The position numbers and the translations under genes are program-made. Below, piece by piece: positions 36,111 to 45,095 of a stretch of 64,000 bases of DNA. The notes below the pieces were generated by a model. The model had not been told where the DNA came from, ran no database searches, and saw only the letters and a list, made by a program, of their open reading frames with translations. Every line of letters begins with the position of its first letter. Position 1 is the stretch's first letter. The DNA is from Bacteroidales bacterium 52_46 (lineage in GTDB: Bacteria; Bacteroidota; Bacteroidia; Bacteroidales; Muribaculaceae): positions 1 to 64,000 of the forward strand of contig MNQK01000003.1 in NCBI GenBank assembly GCA_001915385.1. The letters are read 5' to 3'.

Positions 36111-36374
36111 TTACTCCGATTTCTTTGCGGTTATTATGGTGTGGCTGCCGGCGTTGACTGTTATTTTGATTTGACGTGCGGTTATATACCAGTTTTTCCC
36201 CTTGCGCTCAATCAATGCCGTACTGTCGCACACTATGCCGCGGCACAGGGCTACGACGTCGGCTGAACCGGGAAGCTGTAGATTACGTCTTATCCGGTCG
36301 AGCCCCAACGGAGTAGTGTGGAGGGCGCTTATATCAATATCGTTTTTCATTGGAATCTCATAAATGATTTTCAT
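36111..36374 (-). CDS. DUF3781 domain-containing protein
   Basis: A small protein whose pattern LHTTPLGLDRIRRNLQL...IERKGKNWYITARQIKITVNAGSHTIITAKK is that of DUF3781, a short family of unknown function found in gut bacteria. The ATG at 36374 overlaps the stop of the cation exporter (ATGA), which supports translational coupling; an internal ATG at 36350 is possible. 87 residues, no TM. Confidence 0.7.
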   Translation of the reverse strand: MKIIYEIPMKNDIDISALHTTPLGLDRIRRNLQLPGSADVVALCRGIVCDSTALIERKGKNWYITARQIKITVNAGSHTIITAKKSE

Positions 36375-37303
36375 TTATTCAGTTTTTCGCATCGCTGTCG
36401 GGCGGCGGATGCGCCGGACGGAATCGGTTCCATGTGGATATTGACTATTGAATTTGCTCCGAAACGTTGCTTTATGGCGTTCTCAGCGCGGGTGGCAAGC
36501 GCATGGGCTTCGGAGAGGCTCATGTTGCCGTCCATCTTGGCATGGAAGTCGATGGCCACGATGTTGCCGACACGGCGTGTGCGCAGATTGTGGACATATT
36601 CAATACCGGGGACAGAAACAGCAAGCTCTACAATCTCTTTCTGTTTATCCTCGGGCAGCGATGCTTCAAGCAGCTCACTGACCGACGGACGGACAATATC
36701 GTAGCCGCTTTTTATAATGAAGAGACTGACTATGACAGCGGCCAGAGGGTCGAGTATGCGCCACTCCTCCCCCAGGAACATAGCACCGGCTATGCCGACA
36801 AGTGTGCCGACCGACGATATCGCATCGCTGCGGTGATGCCACGCATTGGCCGTGACGGCAGCCGAACAGGTCTCCTTACCGGCTTTCACCGTATAGCGAT
36901 AAAGCCATTCCTTTGACACTATCGACGCAACAGCGACTATGAGCGCCACGACTCCGGGACGAGGCGGCCGCACTCCCTCAATACTGTCAACGACTTCCTT
37001 TATGCCGTTTACCATCAACCCGATGCCAGCAGCAACCAGAATAAGGCCTATGACAAGTGTAGCCAGCGTCTCATATTTGCCATGGCCGTAATCGTGACCT
37101 ATGTCACGCGGTTTACCGGCAATTTTCACAAAAATAAGCACTATGGCGTCGGTGATGAAATCGCTGAGCGAATGCACGGCGTCGGCCACCATAGCCGAAC
37201 TGCGGCCGGCGATACCTGCGACAAACTTAAGCACGATAAGCATTGCGTTGACAGCCGAACCGACCAGCGTAACTTTATAAATTCTTTTTTCTCTCGGGTT
37301 CAT
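36371..37303 (-). CDS. Cation diffusion facilitator transporter
   Basis: An inner-membrane metal/proton antiporter of the CDF family exporting divalent cations such as zinc, iron or manganese. Six TM segments occupy about the first 210 residues, with metal-site motifs DAVHSLSDFITD (second TM region) and HHRSDAISS (fifth). The C-terminal cytoplasmic domain is ferredoxin-like (LRTRRVGNIVAIDFHAKMDG). ATG 37303 (MNPREKRIYK) is preferred over an upstream non-conserved extension to 37351 that would meet the oxyR end. About 310 residues. The metal is not fixed by sequence. Confidence 0.88.
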   Translation of the reverse strand: MNPREKRIYKVTLVGSAVNAMLIVLKFVAGIAGRSSAMVADAVHSLSDFITDAIVLIFVKIAGKPRDIGHDYGHGKYETLATLVIGLILVAAGIGLMVNGIKEVVDSIEGVRPPRPGVVALIVAVASIVSKEWLYRYTVKAGKETCSAAVTANAWHHRSDAISSVGTLVGIAGAMFLGEEWRILDPLAAVIVSLFIIKSGYDIVRPSVSELLEASLPEDKQKEIVELAVSVPGIEYVHNLRTRRVGNIVAIDFHAKMDGNMSLSEAHALATRAENAIKQRFGANSIVNIHMEPIPSGASAARQRCEKLNK

Positions 37304-37347
37304 ATCATTCTCTCGGGTCCATATCAGATGAATACTTGGGTAAACCG

Positions 37348-38274
37348 TCAAAGTTTTATGCCGTATTTCAGGATATTGGGTTCAAACATGTGTCGGGGGA
37401 TAAACTTCACAAGAGTATCGGCGACAGTATTGAGCATCTTGCCACGGATATAATCATCCTTGATATACAGCGATATACGGCGCATCGACAGATAGTCACC
37501 GTCGATATGGCGCACGTTGAGACGCTGACGCGGTGAGAGAAGCGGCAGATGCATCTCGGGGATTATGGTATAACCGCCGTTGGCGTCGACAATACGTATG
37601 AGTGTCTCTATATTGCCGGCCTCATAGATATGCCGCCCTTTGGCTCGCTCCCGGCAGAAACTGAAGGCGCTCTGACGCAGGCACTGGCTCTCCTTCATTA
37701 TCCACATATTCTCATGCTCGAGGTTATCGGGACTGAATGCCTCAAGACGCCGGCTGCAGTTTTCGGAGAGGTATACCATGAACCGCTCGGTATAGAGCGG
37801 TATTTCATATATGCCGTCGGCGGCGTGACCTGCTGTAGCGATGCCGCAATCGGCAGTTCCTTTCCTAAGCGCGTCCACCATCGACGAGGCTTTCATTTCT
37901 TCTATGGTCAGGTCAACTTCCGGATAGTCATTGAGATATATGCGTATAAACGACGGTATGACATACGGTGCGATACCGGGACTTATACAGATGGCGAGGC
38001 GTCCGCTTACACTGCCTTTCGCCTCGCTCACGATTTCGGATATGCGCTCGGCCTCTGCCACCGCCCTGATGGCCTGGCGTATAATCTTTTCACCGATGAC
38101 AGTCGGGGTCACACGCTTGTTTGTACGGTCAAATATGCGCACGTCAAGCTCCTCCTCAAGTTTTACAAGCATACCGCTCAGAGTGGGCTGAGTGACTTCG
38201 CATGCTTCGGCTGCTTTTGAAAAACTTCGGTGACGGTCAACTGCTATTACGTATTTTAGTTGCTGCAATGTCAT
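37348..38274 (-). CDS. oxyR: Peroxide-sensing LysR-type regulator OxyR
   Basis: A 308-residue LysR-family regulator. The winged HTH is MTLQQLKYVIAVDRHRSFSKAAEACEVTQPTLSGML. The two redox cysteines of OxyR are visible as CLRQSAFSFC (Cys198 and Cys207, C-x8-C, as in the E. coli CLRDQAMGFC), which makes this OxyR rather than a generic LysR. It should sense hydrogen peroxide and control catalase, Dps and related genes. TATCTTTG at 38301-38294 (minus strand) is a possible -7 motif. A CDF metal exporter follows 44 bases downstream. Confidence 0.9.
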   Translation of the reverse strand: MTLQQLKYVIAVDRHRSFSKAAEACEVTQPTLSGMLVKLEEELDVRIFDRTNKRVTPTVIGEKIIRQAIRAVAEAERISEIVSEAKGSVSGRLAICISPGIAPYVIPSFIRIYLNDYPEVDLTIEEMKASSMVDALRKGTADCGIATAGHAADGIYEIPLYTERFMVYLSENCSRRLEAFSPDNLEHENMWIMKESQCLRQSAFSFCRERAKGRHIYEAGNIETLIRIVDANGGYTIIPEMHLPLLSPRQRLNVRHIDGDYLSMRRISLYIKDDYIRGKMLNTVADTLVKFIPRHMFEPNILKYGIKL

Positions 38275-38312
38275 AACAATAGAATGTCTCTATGCAAAGA
38301 TAGACAAATTCA

Positions 38313-38344
38313 TTTGTAAGCCTATAATAGAACCGCTAAATTTG
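38313..38344 (+). promoter_or_regulatory. Promoter of the membrane ferredoxin gene
   Basis: TTTG (38313-38316) and TAAATTTG (38337-38344), spaced 20, match the Bacteroidales consensus 50 bases before the gene at 38394. The region is shared with the divergent oxyR promoter, so OxyR control is possible. Confidence 0.65.
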
Positions 38345-38393
38345 TGCTGAGAAATAAAATTTATTAAAAACTACGCAATAAACGACTTTTTTT

Positions 38394-39098
38394 ATGGCAA
38401 AAAAGAGATTTCACCGTCATTTTGAAGTAAAGGGCTACCCACTCTACCTAATACTTATAGCCTACCTCATCGCGGGATACTTTTTCCCCGTAATAGGATT
38501 TCTCGCATTGATATGCATGATTGCTCCGGTGGCATTCGCCGTGCGCCGCGGCCGCTGGTGGTGCGGGAATGCCTGTCCGCGCGGTAATTTCTACGACCGG
38601 CTGCTGTCGCGGTATTCTCCCCACAAGCCTATTCCGGCATTTGTGCGTAAGCGCGGATTCCGCATCTTCATGGTACTGTTCATCTTCACCATGTTCGGCA
38701 TTCAGATGTATCGCGCATGGGGCGACTGGGATGCAATGGGACGCGTGTTCTGGACCATCATACTTGTCACCACCGTCGTAGGCATAACGCTTTCATTCAT
38801 ATTCGCGCCGCGCACATGGTGCTCGTTCTGCCCTATGGGTACGCTGTCGTCGTGGGTGACGCCTCGTGAAGGCAAACTGCCGGAGAAGTACAAACGGATA
38901 TTTGTCAGCTCGACATGCCAGATGAAGTGCAAGAGCTGTGCGCGCGTATGCCCCATGCAGCTTACGCCCTACGACAGCCGCGGACAGGAGTCGGGCTATC
39001 TCCACCCCGACTGTATAAAATGCGGCAAATGCGCCCTCGCATGCCCCATAAAAATCATGGTTCTCGACAAGACGGCTTCAGTCGCCGGCAGCAGATGA
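38394..39098 (+). CDS. NapH-like membrane-bound 4Fe-4S protein
   Basis: A 234-residue membrane protein with about three TM segments (about 16-45, 92-110, 121-140) and several cysteine motifs: WCGNACPRG, CSFCPMG, and in the C terminus two ferredoxin clusters (CQMKCKSCARVCP and CIKCGKCALACP). This is the NapH/YccM type of electron-transfer protein that passes quinol electrons to periplasmic or membrane partners. No reductase partner gene lies next to it. It is divergent from oxyR with a good promoter between, which hints at a link to oxidative stress. Confidence 0.8.
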   Translation: MAKKRFHRHFEVKGYPLYLILIAYLIAGYFFPVIGFLALICMIAPVAFAVRRGRWWCGNACPRGNFYDRLLSRYSPHKPIPAFVRKRGFRIFMVLFIFTMFGIQMYRAWGDWDAMGRVFWTIILVTTVVGITLSFIFAPRTWCSFCPMGTLSSWVTPREGKLPEKYKRIFVSSTCQMKCKSCARVCPMQLTPYDSRGQESGYLHPDCIKCGKCALACPIKIMVLDKTASVAGSR

Positions 39099-39347
39099 TT
39101 TTCTGAAATAGCTTTTTATCCTCGCCACACCGGCTTTGCCCAATATGAGCAAAGCCGTGTACTGCGCGGTCTTGGCAAGACCGAACAGTATTACCCATAA
39201 TGTCCCTTTAACGGTGGCCGATACCGGCAGAAGCATCTGTGCGAACGACAGGATATAAAATAACACACAAAATCCGGCGACAACCAGGCCGCTCCGAAAC
39301 GACAGCGAAGCTACCCAACGTTTAAACCGATCCATTCTTACTCTCAT
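39078..39347 (-). CDS. Small two-TM membrane protein
   Basis: Not recognised. The 89-residue product (or 85 from ATG 39335) has two hydrophobic segments (GLVVAGFCVLFYILSFAQMLL and GTLWVILFGLAKTAQYTALLIL) and basic ends, so it should sit in the inner membrane. It overlaps the end of the membrane ferredoxin gene by 21 bases on the opposite strand. The hydrophobic pattern and the fit between two genes support a real gene. Confidence 0.55.
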   Translation of the reverse strand: MRVRMDRFKRWVASLSFRSGLVVAGFCVLFYILSFAQMLLPVSATVKGTLWVILFGLAKTAQYTALLILGKAGVARIKSYFRKSSAAGD

Positions 39348-39357
39348 ATCGACAATA

Positions 39358-40245
39358 TTATCGCCAACTTACAGTATACCCAACCGCATCGAGGTCATTG
39401 ACTTTCTGCCAGTAGCGAGTGATTAACGTACCGGCAGGGGTTTCAGTAAATTCGTAGGAATATTCGACATGCCGTTCTTCTCCGAAGACTCTGTCACAAA
39501 AACGATAGGCCATAACTTCGTTTTTCGGTTGCACCCCAAACAGTCCGCGACACTGAAGCGGACTGTACATAGGTGATATATGGGGCACTGCTACAGGCCG
39601 GACTGTCGTCATGGGGATGCCCGAATAATAATATTCCGTTATAAGATTCGGCTTTTTATTGCCGTTATAATCCACATACCTGATAAGATTGCCGTTTTCC
39701 CATGTAAGAAGGTTTTCCCACCGCCATGGATGCTCATAATCCCAGTCTCCTCCCCACTTCGGTGACCACTCAGTCCAAATCAATTTTACAAGAGCCCCCG
39801 ACTCATCATATTCAAATTCATGACGGTATTTCTTGTACATTTCAAGATAATCATTCTTATATAGAGTGAAAAAACCGTCGACGCAACTTACATACCCATT
39901 GTCGCCAATAGTCATTACAGCATCGTATATCCGTGTTTCAGTATCTGAAAAAACGAGATATTTTTGAGTCAGGCAGGACTTTATTGTCCGGTCATCGGGA
40001 TATTCATATTTACATGAATAATCGGCAAAGGTATAAAATGAATTTTCTACCGGTATGAATTCCCAGCTTGCCAGACGGCCGTTTTCATCATACACGTATT
40101 TTTCATCGCCATATTCCGATGATATCGATGAGACAAGGGGTGACGGATTGTTTTCCGGTCGCGTCACTAACTCGTCATCGGACGAACCGCATGCAAGCAG
40201 AAGAAATGATGAGAGAATGGCAAAGGCGGGTGCTATCGTTTTCAT
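39358..40245 (-). CDS. Hypothetical lipoprotein
   Basis: ATG 40245 gives MKTIAPAFAILSSFLLLACGSS, a signal sequence with a lipobox (LLAC). The mature part has YVYDENGRLASWEFI and EYYYSGIPM-like stretches resembling the tyrosine-rich YD-type repeats of Bacteroidetes DUF4595-like lipoproteins. About 295 residues; it should be anchored in the envelope and face the surface or periplasm. Function unknown. It stands alone between nifJ and the small membrane gene. Confidence 0.7.
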   Translation of the reverse strand: MKTIAPAFAILSSFLLLACGSSDDELVTRPENNPSPLVSSISSEYGDEKYVYDENGRLASWEFIPVENSFYTFADYSCKYEYPDDRTIKSCLTQKYLVFSDTETRIYDAVMTIGDNGYVSCVDGFFTLYKNDYLEMYKKYRHEFEYDESGALVKLIWTEWSPKWGGDWDYEHPWRWENLLTWENGNLIRYVDYNGNKKPNLITEYYYSGIPMTTVRPVAVPHISPMYSPLQCRGLFGVQPKNEVMAYRFCDRVFGEERHVEYSYEFTETPAGTLITRYWQKVNDLDAVGYTVSWR

Positions 40246-40330
40246 ACCGGTCAGCAGCGGGGGAAACGTGGTGCGGCGACGTTGCCGCATTACGTCCCCC
40301 CGTCTGATTACTGAACGGAAATGAAGCCGT

Positions 40331-43300
40331 TTAATTGTGTGCCGCCGGCGCGGTATTCTCCGATTGAGGCGAAATTGCTGACAGGGAGGTCATGAGGTCG
40401 TAGAGATAGTCGCAATGCTGCTGTAATTCGGGCTGGAGAATGGAAGCCTCCTTAGGGTCGGTCATCTTAAGGTCGGCATAACGGTCTTCACCGTTGATGA
40501 AGTCGATGAGATTGCCGTCGGGTTTTGTATAGTCCACCGTCAACGGGTTCTTGCCTTCTCGGGCAAGCGCCGGATTGAAGCGGTACAACGGCCAGTAGCC
40601 GCATTGCACGGCGAGCCGCTCCTCGACTATGGTATGGCTCATTCCGGCACGTATGCCATGCGCTATGCACGGACAGTAGGCTATCACAATCGACGGACCG
40701 TCCCATGCCTCGGCCTCCACCATCGCGTCGATAACCTGCTGATAGTCGTACCCGAGACTTACCGAAGCCACATACACGTTGCCGTAGGCCATCATCATGC
40801 GGCCGAGATCCTTTTTAAAGTTGCGCTTGCCGTCGGCGGCATATTTCGCCATAGCGCTCAGCGGGGTAGCCTTCGACATCTGGCCGCCTGTGTTGGAATA
40901 GCACTCGGTATCCATTACGAGGATATTTATATTCATGTTCTGAGCCAGCACATGGTCGAGTCCGGCAAAACCTATGTCGTAGGCCCAGCCGTCGCCGCCT
41001 ATAGCCCATACGGATTTCTTTCCGAGAAGGTCTTTATGGGGAATGATCCGGTCGAACAGCGGTGATGAGGGCGACTTCGATATGGCGTCAAGCAACTCCT
41101 GACCCAAAGTGTACGATTTGTCGGGGTCATCTTTGGCGACAAGCCACTGTGAGGCGGCATTTCTGACGGCGTCAGGCATATCGGATGAGGTGGTGAGGGC
41201 AGCCACGCTTTTTGCCAGACGTTCGCGGCGGTATTTTACAGCGACCGCAATACCGTAGCCATATTCGGCATTATCCTCGAAAAGCGAATTGCCCCACGCC
41301 GGGCCGAAACCGCGGCTGTTGACCGCATAAGGCATCGACGGGAAGTCAGCGCCCCAGATGGAGGAGCATCCTGTGGCATTGGCAATAATCATACGTTCGC
41401 CGAAAAGCTGCGTGAGAAGTTTTACGTAAGGTGTCTCGCCGCACCCTGCACATGCTCCGGAGAACTGGAGCAGCGGTTCATGGAACTGCGAGCCGTTGAT
41501 TATGTCACGCGGAATAAGATTATCCTTGACGGTAACGTTTTTCTGCAGATAGTCGAGATTGGCAATCTCGGCCGTGAGGTCCTGCTCAATCGGCACCATT
41601 GTAAGCGCCTTTCCGGGACAGATTACGGCACATGATTCACACCCCGTGCAATCCTCGGGGTACACCTGTATGCGGAACTGGTAATCATGCAGCACCGGAG
41701 CACCTTTCCCCTCCTTCGTTATTATTGCCGACGGAGCTTTGGCACGCTCCGCAGCATCGAGCAGATAGGGGCGGATTGACGCGTGGGCGCATACGAGGGA
41801 GCACTCGGTGCATTCGACACATTTGTCGACATCCCACTGCGGGATATAGCGCGCTATGCGGCGCTTCTCATAAGCTGTCGTGCCCGTAGGAGTGAACCCG
41901 TCGGGCGACATCAGCGACACGGGCAATTCGTTGCCCTTCCTGTGCAGACAAGGCTGAGCCACTTTTGCGACAAATTCCGGCAATTGGCCCGCAGTCGCCT
42001 CCGGTGCGTCGACGGCATCGGCCCAGCCGGCGGGCACGGCAACAGGTGTTATAGCCCCGACAGCCTGCGATATTGCGGCAAGATTGCTTTCGACGACAGC
42101 ATTACCCTCATGACGGTAGACAGTAGATATGCGTTGCTTAAGGTCGGCGTAGGCGGTATCGAACGGTATGACTGGCATCAGTTTGAAAAATACCGTCTCC
42201 ATTATCGTGTTGATACGCTCGCCGAGGCCTACCGCATGAGCTATTGCCGCGGCATCGACATTATATAGCTTTATGCCGCGACGGGCAATGTCGCGCTTGA
42301 GCGATGCGGGAAATATTTCGGTCATCTTATCCACATTCCACGACGAAGCAAGCACCAATATGCCGCCGTCCTTCAGATTGCTGGTCAAATCGAACTTCCT
42401 GACGTAGGTATCCTTGTTGCAGGCCACATAGTCGGCCTTCTCGATGCAGTATTCGCTCTTGACAGGAGCTGTCGACACACGCAGCTGCGACACGGTATAT
42501 CCGCCCGATTTCTTCGCCGAATACTGGAAATAAGCCTGTGCGTAATATCTGTCGGAGTCGCCGATAATCGACGCTGCCTGCTTCGTAGCGCCGACCGTGC
42601 CGTCGGCTCCTATGCCGTAGAACTGCGCCTGTATCATTCCCGCGGGTGAAATGAATATCGGGTCAGCTGCCGGGAGCGACAGATGAGTGACATCGTCGTT
42701 TATTCCGACAGTGAATCCCGTGAACGGCTCGGGTGAGGAGAGGTGGTCGTAGACCGCTTTCACCATCGTAGGGTCGAATTCCCTGCTGCTCAACCCATAA
42801 CGTCCGCCTATCACCTTTATCTGTCTCCCCGACCGCTGCACGGCACACGCCACGTCGACAAACAACGGCTCGCCGACGGCACCCGGCTCTTTCGTCCGGT
42901 CGAGCACGGCGATTCTCTTCACCGTCGGGGGTATGACGGAAAGAAACCGGTCGATGGCAAACGGCCGGTAAAGGCGGACCTTGACCGCGCCGACATTGTA
43001 GCCGCGCGCATTTAGATAACTGACCGTCTCCTCTACGACTTCGCAACTCGAGCCCATCGAGACGATTATGTTTTCGGCATCGGGCGCACCGACGTAGTCG
43101 AAAAGATGTATCGGCCGTCCGGTCAGAGCTGCCACCCGCTCCATCTGGCGCTCCACCACTCCGGCAAACGCATCGTAATATGGATTGCAGGCCTCGCGAT
43201 TCTGGAAATAGACATCGGGATTCTGAGCCGTGCCGCGTATATCGGCATGTTCGGGGTTCATGGCTCGCTGACGGAATTTCAGAATTTTCTCACGGTCAAT

Positions 43301-43885
43301 CAGCGAGAAAATCTGTTCGTATGGGAGCATGCTGATTGTCGACATCTCATTGGAGGTGCGGAAGCCGTCGAAGCAATGCAGCACGGGCACGCTGCCCTCG
43401 ACAGCGGCGAGATGCGCCACAATGGCAAGGTCGTGGGTTTCCTGCACGGAGGCCGACATAAGCATGGCGAAGCCTGTGGAACGCGTAGCCATGATGTCGG
43501 AATGGTCGCCGAATATTGACAGTGCGTGCGTGGCAACCGAGCGGCACCCTATATGGAACACGGCCGGCAGCAGTTCGCCTGCAATCTTGAACATGTTGGG
43601 TATCATCAGCATCAATCCCTGCGATGAGGTGAACGTAGTGGCGAGCGTACCCCCCGACAGCGCGCCGTGCGTGGCACCCGCGGCTCCGAGTTCCGATTCC
43701 ATTTCGCGCACTTCCATCGGCATCCCCTCGAAATTGGTAATGCCTTCGAGAGCCCATTTCTGGGCTATGGTACCCATCTCGGCAATAGGTGTTATGGGAT
43801 ACACCGTAGCCATCTCGCTCATGGCGTATGCCACGTAAGCGGCAGCAGTGCCACCGTCGACAATCTTTTTTTTCTGACTATCCAT
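40331..43885 (-). CDS. nifJ: Pyruvate:ferredoxin (flavodoxin) oxidoreductase
   Basis: A single-chain PFOR of about 1184 residues that converts pyruvate and CoA to acetyl-CoA, CO2 and reduced ferredoxin. The order of domains is: domain I with AYAMSEMATVYPITP, domain II, the gamma-type domain, an 8Fe ferredoxin domain with CVECTECSLVC and CTGCESCAVIC, then the TPP domain with FSGACAGCGETPYVKL and IWAIGGDGWAYDIG. ATG 43885 (MDSQKKKIVDGG) is preferred; the longer frame would use a TTG. It follows the oxalate operon but is separated from it by a hairpin terminator at 43916-43955. Confidence 0.94.
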   Translation of the reverse strand: MDSQKKKIVDGGTAAAYVAYAMSEMATVYPITPIAEMGTIAQKWALEGITNFEGMPMEVREMESELGAAGATHGALSGGTLATTFTSSQGLMLMIPNMFKIAGELLPAVFHIGCRSVATHALSIFGDHSDIMATRSTGFAMLMSASVQETHDLAIVAHLAAVEGSVPVLHCFDGFRTSNEMSTISMLPYEQIFSLIDREKILKFRQRAMNPEHADIRGTAQNPDVYFQNREACNPYYDAFAGVVERQMERVAALTGRPIHLFDYVGAPDAENIIVSMGSSCEVVEETVSYLNARGYNVGAVKVRLYRPFAIDRFLSVIPPTVKRIAVLDRTKEPGAVGEPLFVDVACAVQRSGRQIKVIGGRYGLSSREFDPTMVKAVYDHLSSPEPFTGFTVGINDDVTHLSLPAADPIFISPAGMIQAQFYGIGADGTVGATKQAASIIGDSDRYYAQAYFQYSAKKSGGYTVSQLRVSTAPVKSEYCIEKADYVACNKDTYVRKFDLTSNLKDGGILVLASSWNVDKMTEIFPASLKRDIARRGIKLYNVDAAAIAHAVGLGERINTIMETVFFKLMPVIPFDTAYADLKQRISTVYRHEGNAVVESNLAAISQAVGAITPVAVPAGWADAVDAPEATAGQLPEFVAKVAQPCLHRKGNELPVSLMSPDGFTPTGTTAYEKRRIARYIPQWDVDKCVECTECSLVCAHASIRPYLLDAAERAKAPSAIITKEGKGAPVLHDYQFRIQVYPEDCTGCESCAVICPGKALTMVPIEQDLTAEIANLDYLQKNVTVKDNLIPRDIINGSQFHEPLLQFSGACAGCGETPYVKLLTQLFGERMIIANATGCSSIWGADFPSMPYAVNSRGFGPAWGNSLFEDNAEYGYGIAVAVKYRRERLAKSVAALTTSSDMPDAVRNAASQWLVAKDDPDKSYTLGQELLDAISKSPSSPLFDRIIPHKDLLGKKSVWAIGGDGWAYDIGFAGLDHVLAQNMNINILVMDTECYSNTGGQMSKATPLSAMAKYAADGKRNFKKDLGRMMMAYGNVYVASVSLGYDYQQVIDAMVEAEAWDGPSIVIAYCPCIAHGIRAGMSHTIVEERLAVQCGYWPLYRFNPALAREGKNPLTVDYTKPDGNLIDFINGEDRYADLKMTDPKEASILQPELQQHCDYLYDLMTSLSAISPQSENTAPAAHN

Positions 43886-43915
43886 ATTCTCTGTCAATCA
43901 TCTGAATAAATACAA

Positions 43916-43955
43916 GAGGGCGTGGCGGAGTGCCTCAACACCCGCTCACGCCCTC
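43916..43955 (-). terminator. Terminator of the oxalate operon
   Basis: GAGGGCGTG (43916-43924) pairs with CACGCCCTC (43947-43955) with a partly paired loop. On the minus strand it is followed by TTGTATTT. It lies between the AEC transporter stop and nifJ. Confidence 0.6.
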
Positions 43956-43990
43956 CGGAATGCTGTGTCAAACAAATTATAACGTTCCGC

Positions 43991-44959
43991 TTACAGGAAT
44001 GCCTTGCAGCATGCATCGGTAATCCACAGCCACAACGGGCAAAATCCCATGAAGAGAATTACCGACAGGGTAAGAGAGGTGGTACCCGTGGCGACGTATG
44101 TGTCGTACTCGTCGGCGATGATGATACCTGAGAATGCCGGCGGAAGAGCTGCAGCGACGACAAGCATCTTGAGGTTTTCAGGCTCCATCTTGAAGATAAG
44201 ACCGGCTACAAGTATCATGGCCGGCATCATGACGAGCTTAAGGATAGAACCGAGTATTGCCTGCCAGTTGATTTTGATGACAACGGCGGAAAGGGTTATA
44301 CCGGCCGAGAACACTGCCAGTGATGCGTTGGCGCCTTTGATAAGGTCAAACGACGGAGCAAGCCATTTGGGGAACGGAATGCCTACCACAACCCAGATGA
44401 CGGCGAGGATAGGCGCCCAGGCCACCGGCTGCTCCAACGCGTGTATGACAGGTTTCCAAGGGCTCTCCTTCTTGCCGGCCGCCTTAGCGTTGCCGGCATT
44501 AAGAAGTGCCAGCCCCACCGGGATACCGACAGCGTTGACCACGATACCTACGATGGCGACCACGAGGGCCACGTATGCGTTTGTGCCGAATATAGGCTCA
44601 AGTACCGCAAACCCGAGGAAGCCGATAGTAGGCGAACCGCTGATCAATGCCGACACTGCCGCATCGGCCTGTGTGTTCTTCTTGAAGCAGTAACGGAACA
44701 CGAAATACACTATCATGAAGCAGAGCATCAGCACTACGAGAGATATGATGGAGAGCTTCAGGTCCTCGGCCAGCATCTTTCGGTTGGCCTGTGCGATGGA
44801 GACAAACAATGCTGCAGGCAATGCGTAGTCAAGCACTACCTTGTTGAATTTCTTGGCGTCCTGACCGTTGAAAATGCCTTTCTTGCCCGAGAGATATCCG
44901 GCTAACATCACTACGATGATAGGGACAATCGCATACAAAATTATGTGGGAAAGGTCCAT
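43991..44959 (-). CDS. AEC-family transporter, probable oxalate or formate carrier
   Basis: A 322-residue auxin-efflux-carrier-type permease with about ten TM segments in two halves (from IILYAIVPIIVVMLAGYLSG to SVILFMGFCPLWLWIT). It follows the oxalyl-CoA decarboxylase gene by 136 bases on the same strand. AEC permeases (YfdV type) accompany frc and oxc in other bacteria and are thought to move oxalate or formate, so the context points to oxalate/formate exchange here. The substrate is inferred from context only. Confidence 0.78.
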   Translation of the reverse strand: MDLSHIILYAIVPIIVVMLAGYLSGKKGIFNGQDAKKFNKVVLDYALPAALFVSIAQANRKMLAEDLKLSIISLVVLMLCFMIVYFVFRYCFKKNTQADAAVSALISGSPTIGFLGFAVLEPIFGTNAYVALVVAIVGIVVNAVGIPVGLALLNAGNAKAAGKKESPWKPVIHALEQPVAWAPILAVIWVVVGIPFPKWLAPSFDLIKGANASLAVFSAGITLSAVVIKINWQAILGSILKLVMMPAMILVAGLIFKMEPENLKMLVVAAALPPAFSGIIIADEYDTYVATGTTSLTLSVILFMGFCPLWLWITDACCKAFL

Positions 44960-45095
44960 AATAAATAGATTTAGAAGCGTGAGATTTTGTCAGATTTCAG
45001 TAATTCGTGGGAAAGTCAGCATTTTCGTTTGTCCCCCATAAATTGTCAAAACAACAAATTCACTGTTAATAAATATCGTTGATTATGATTACTTA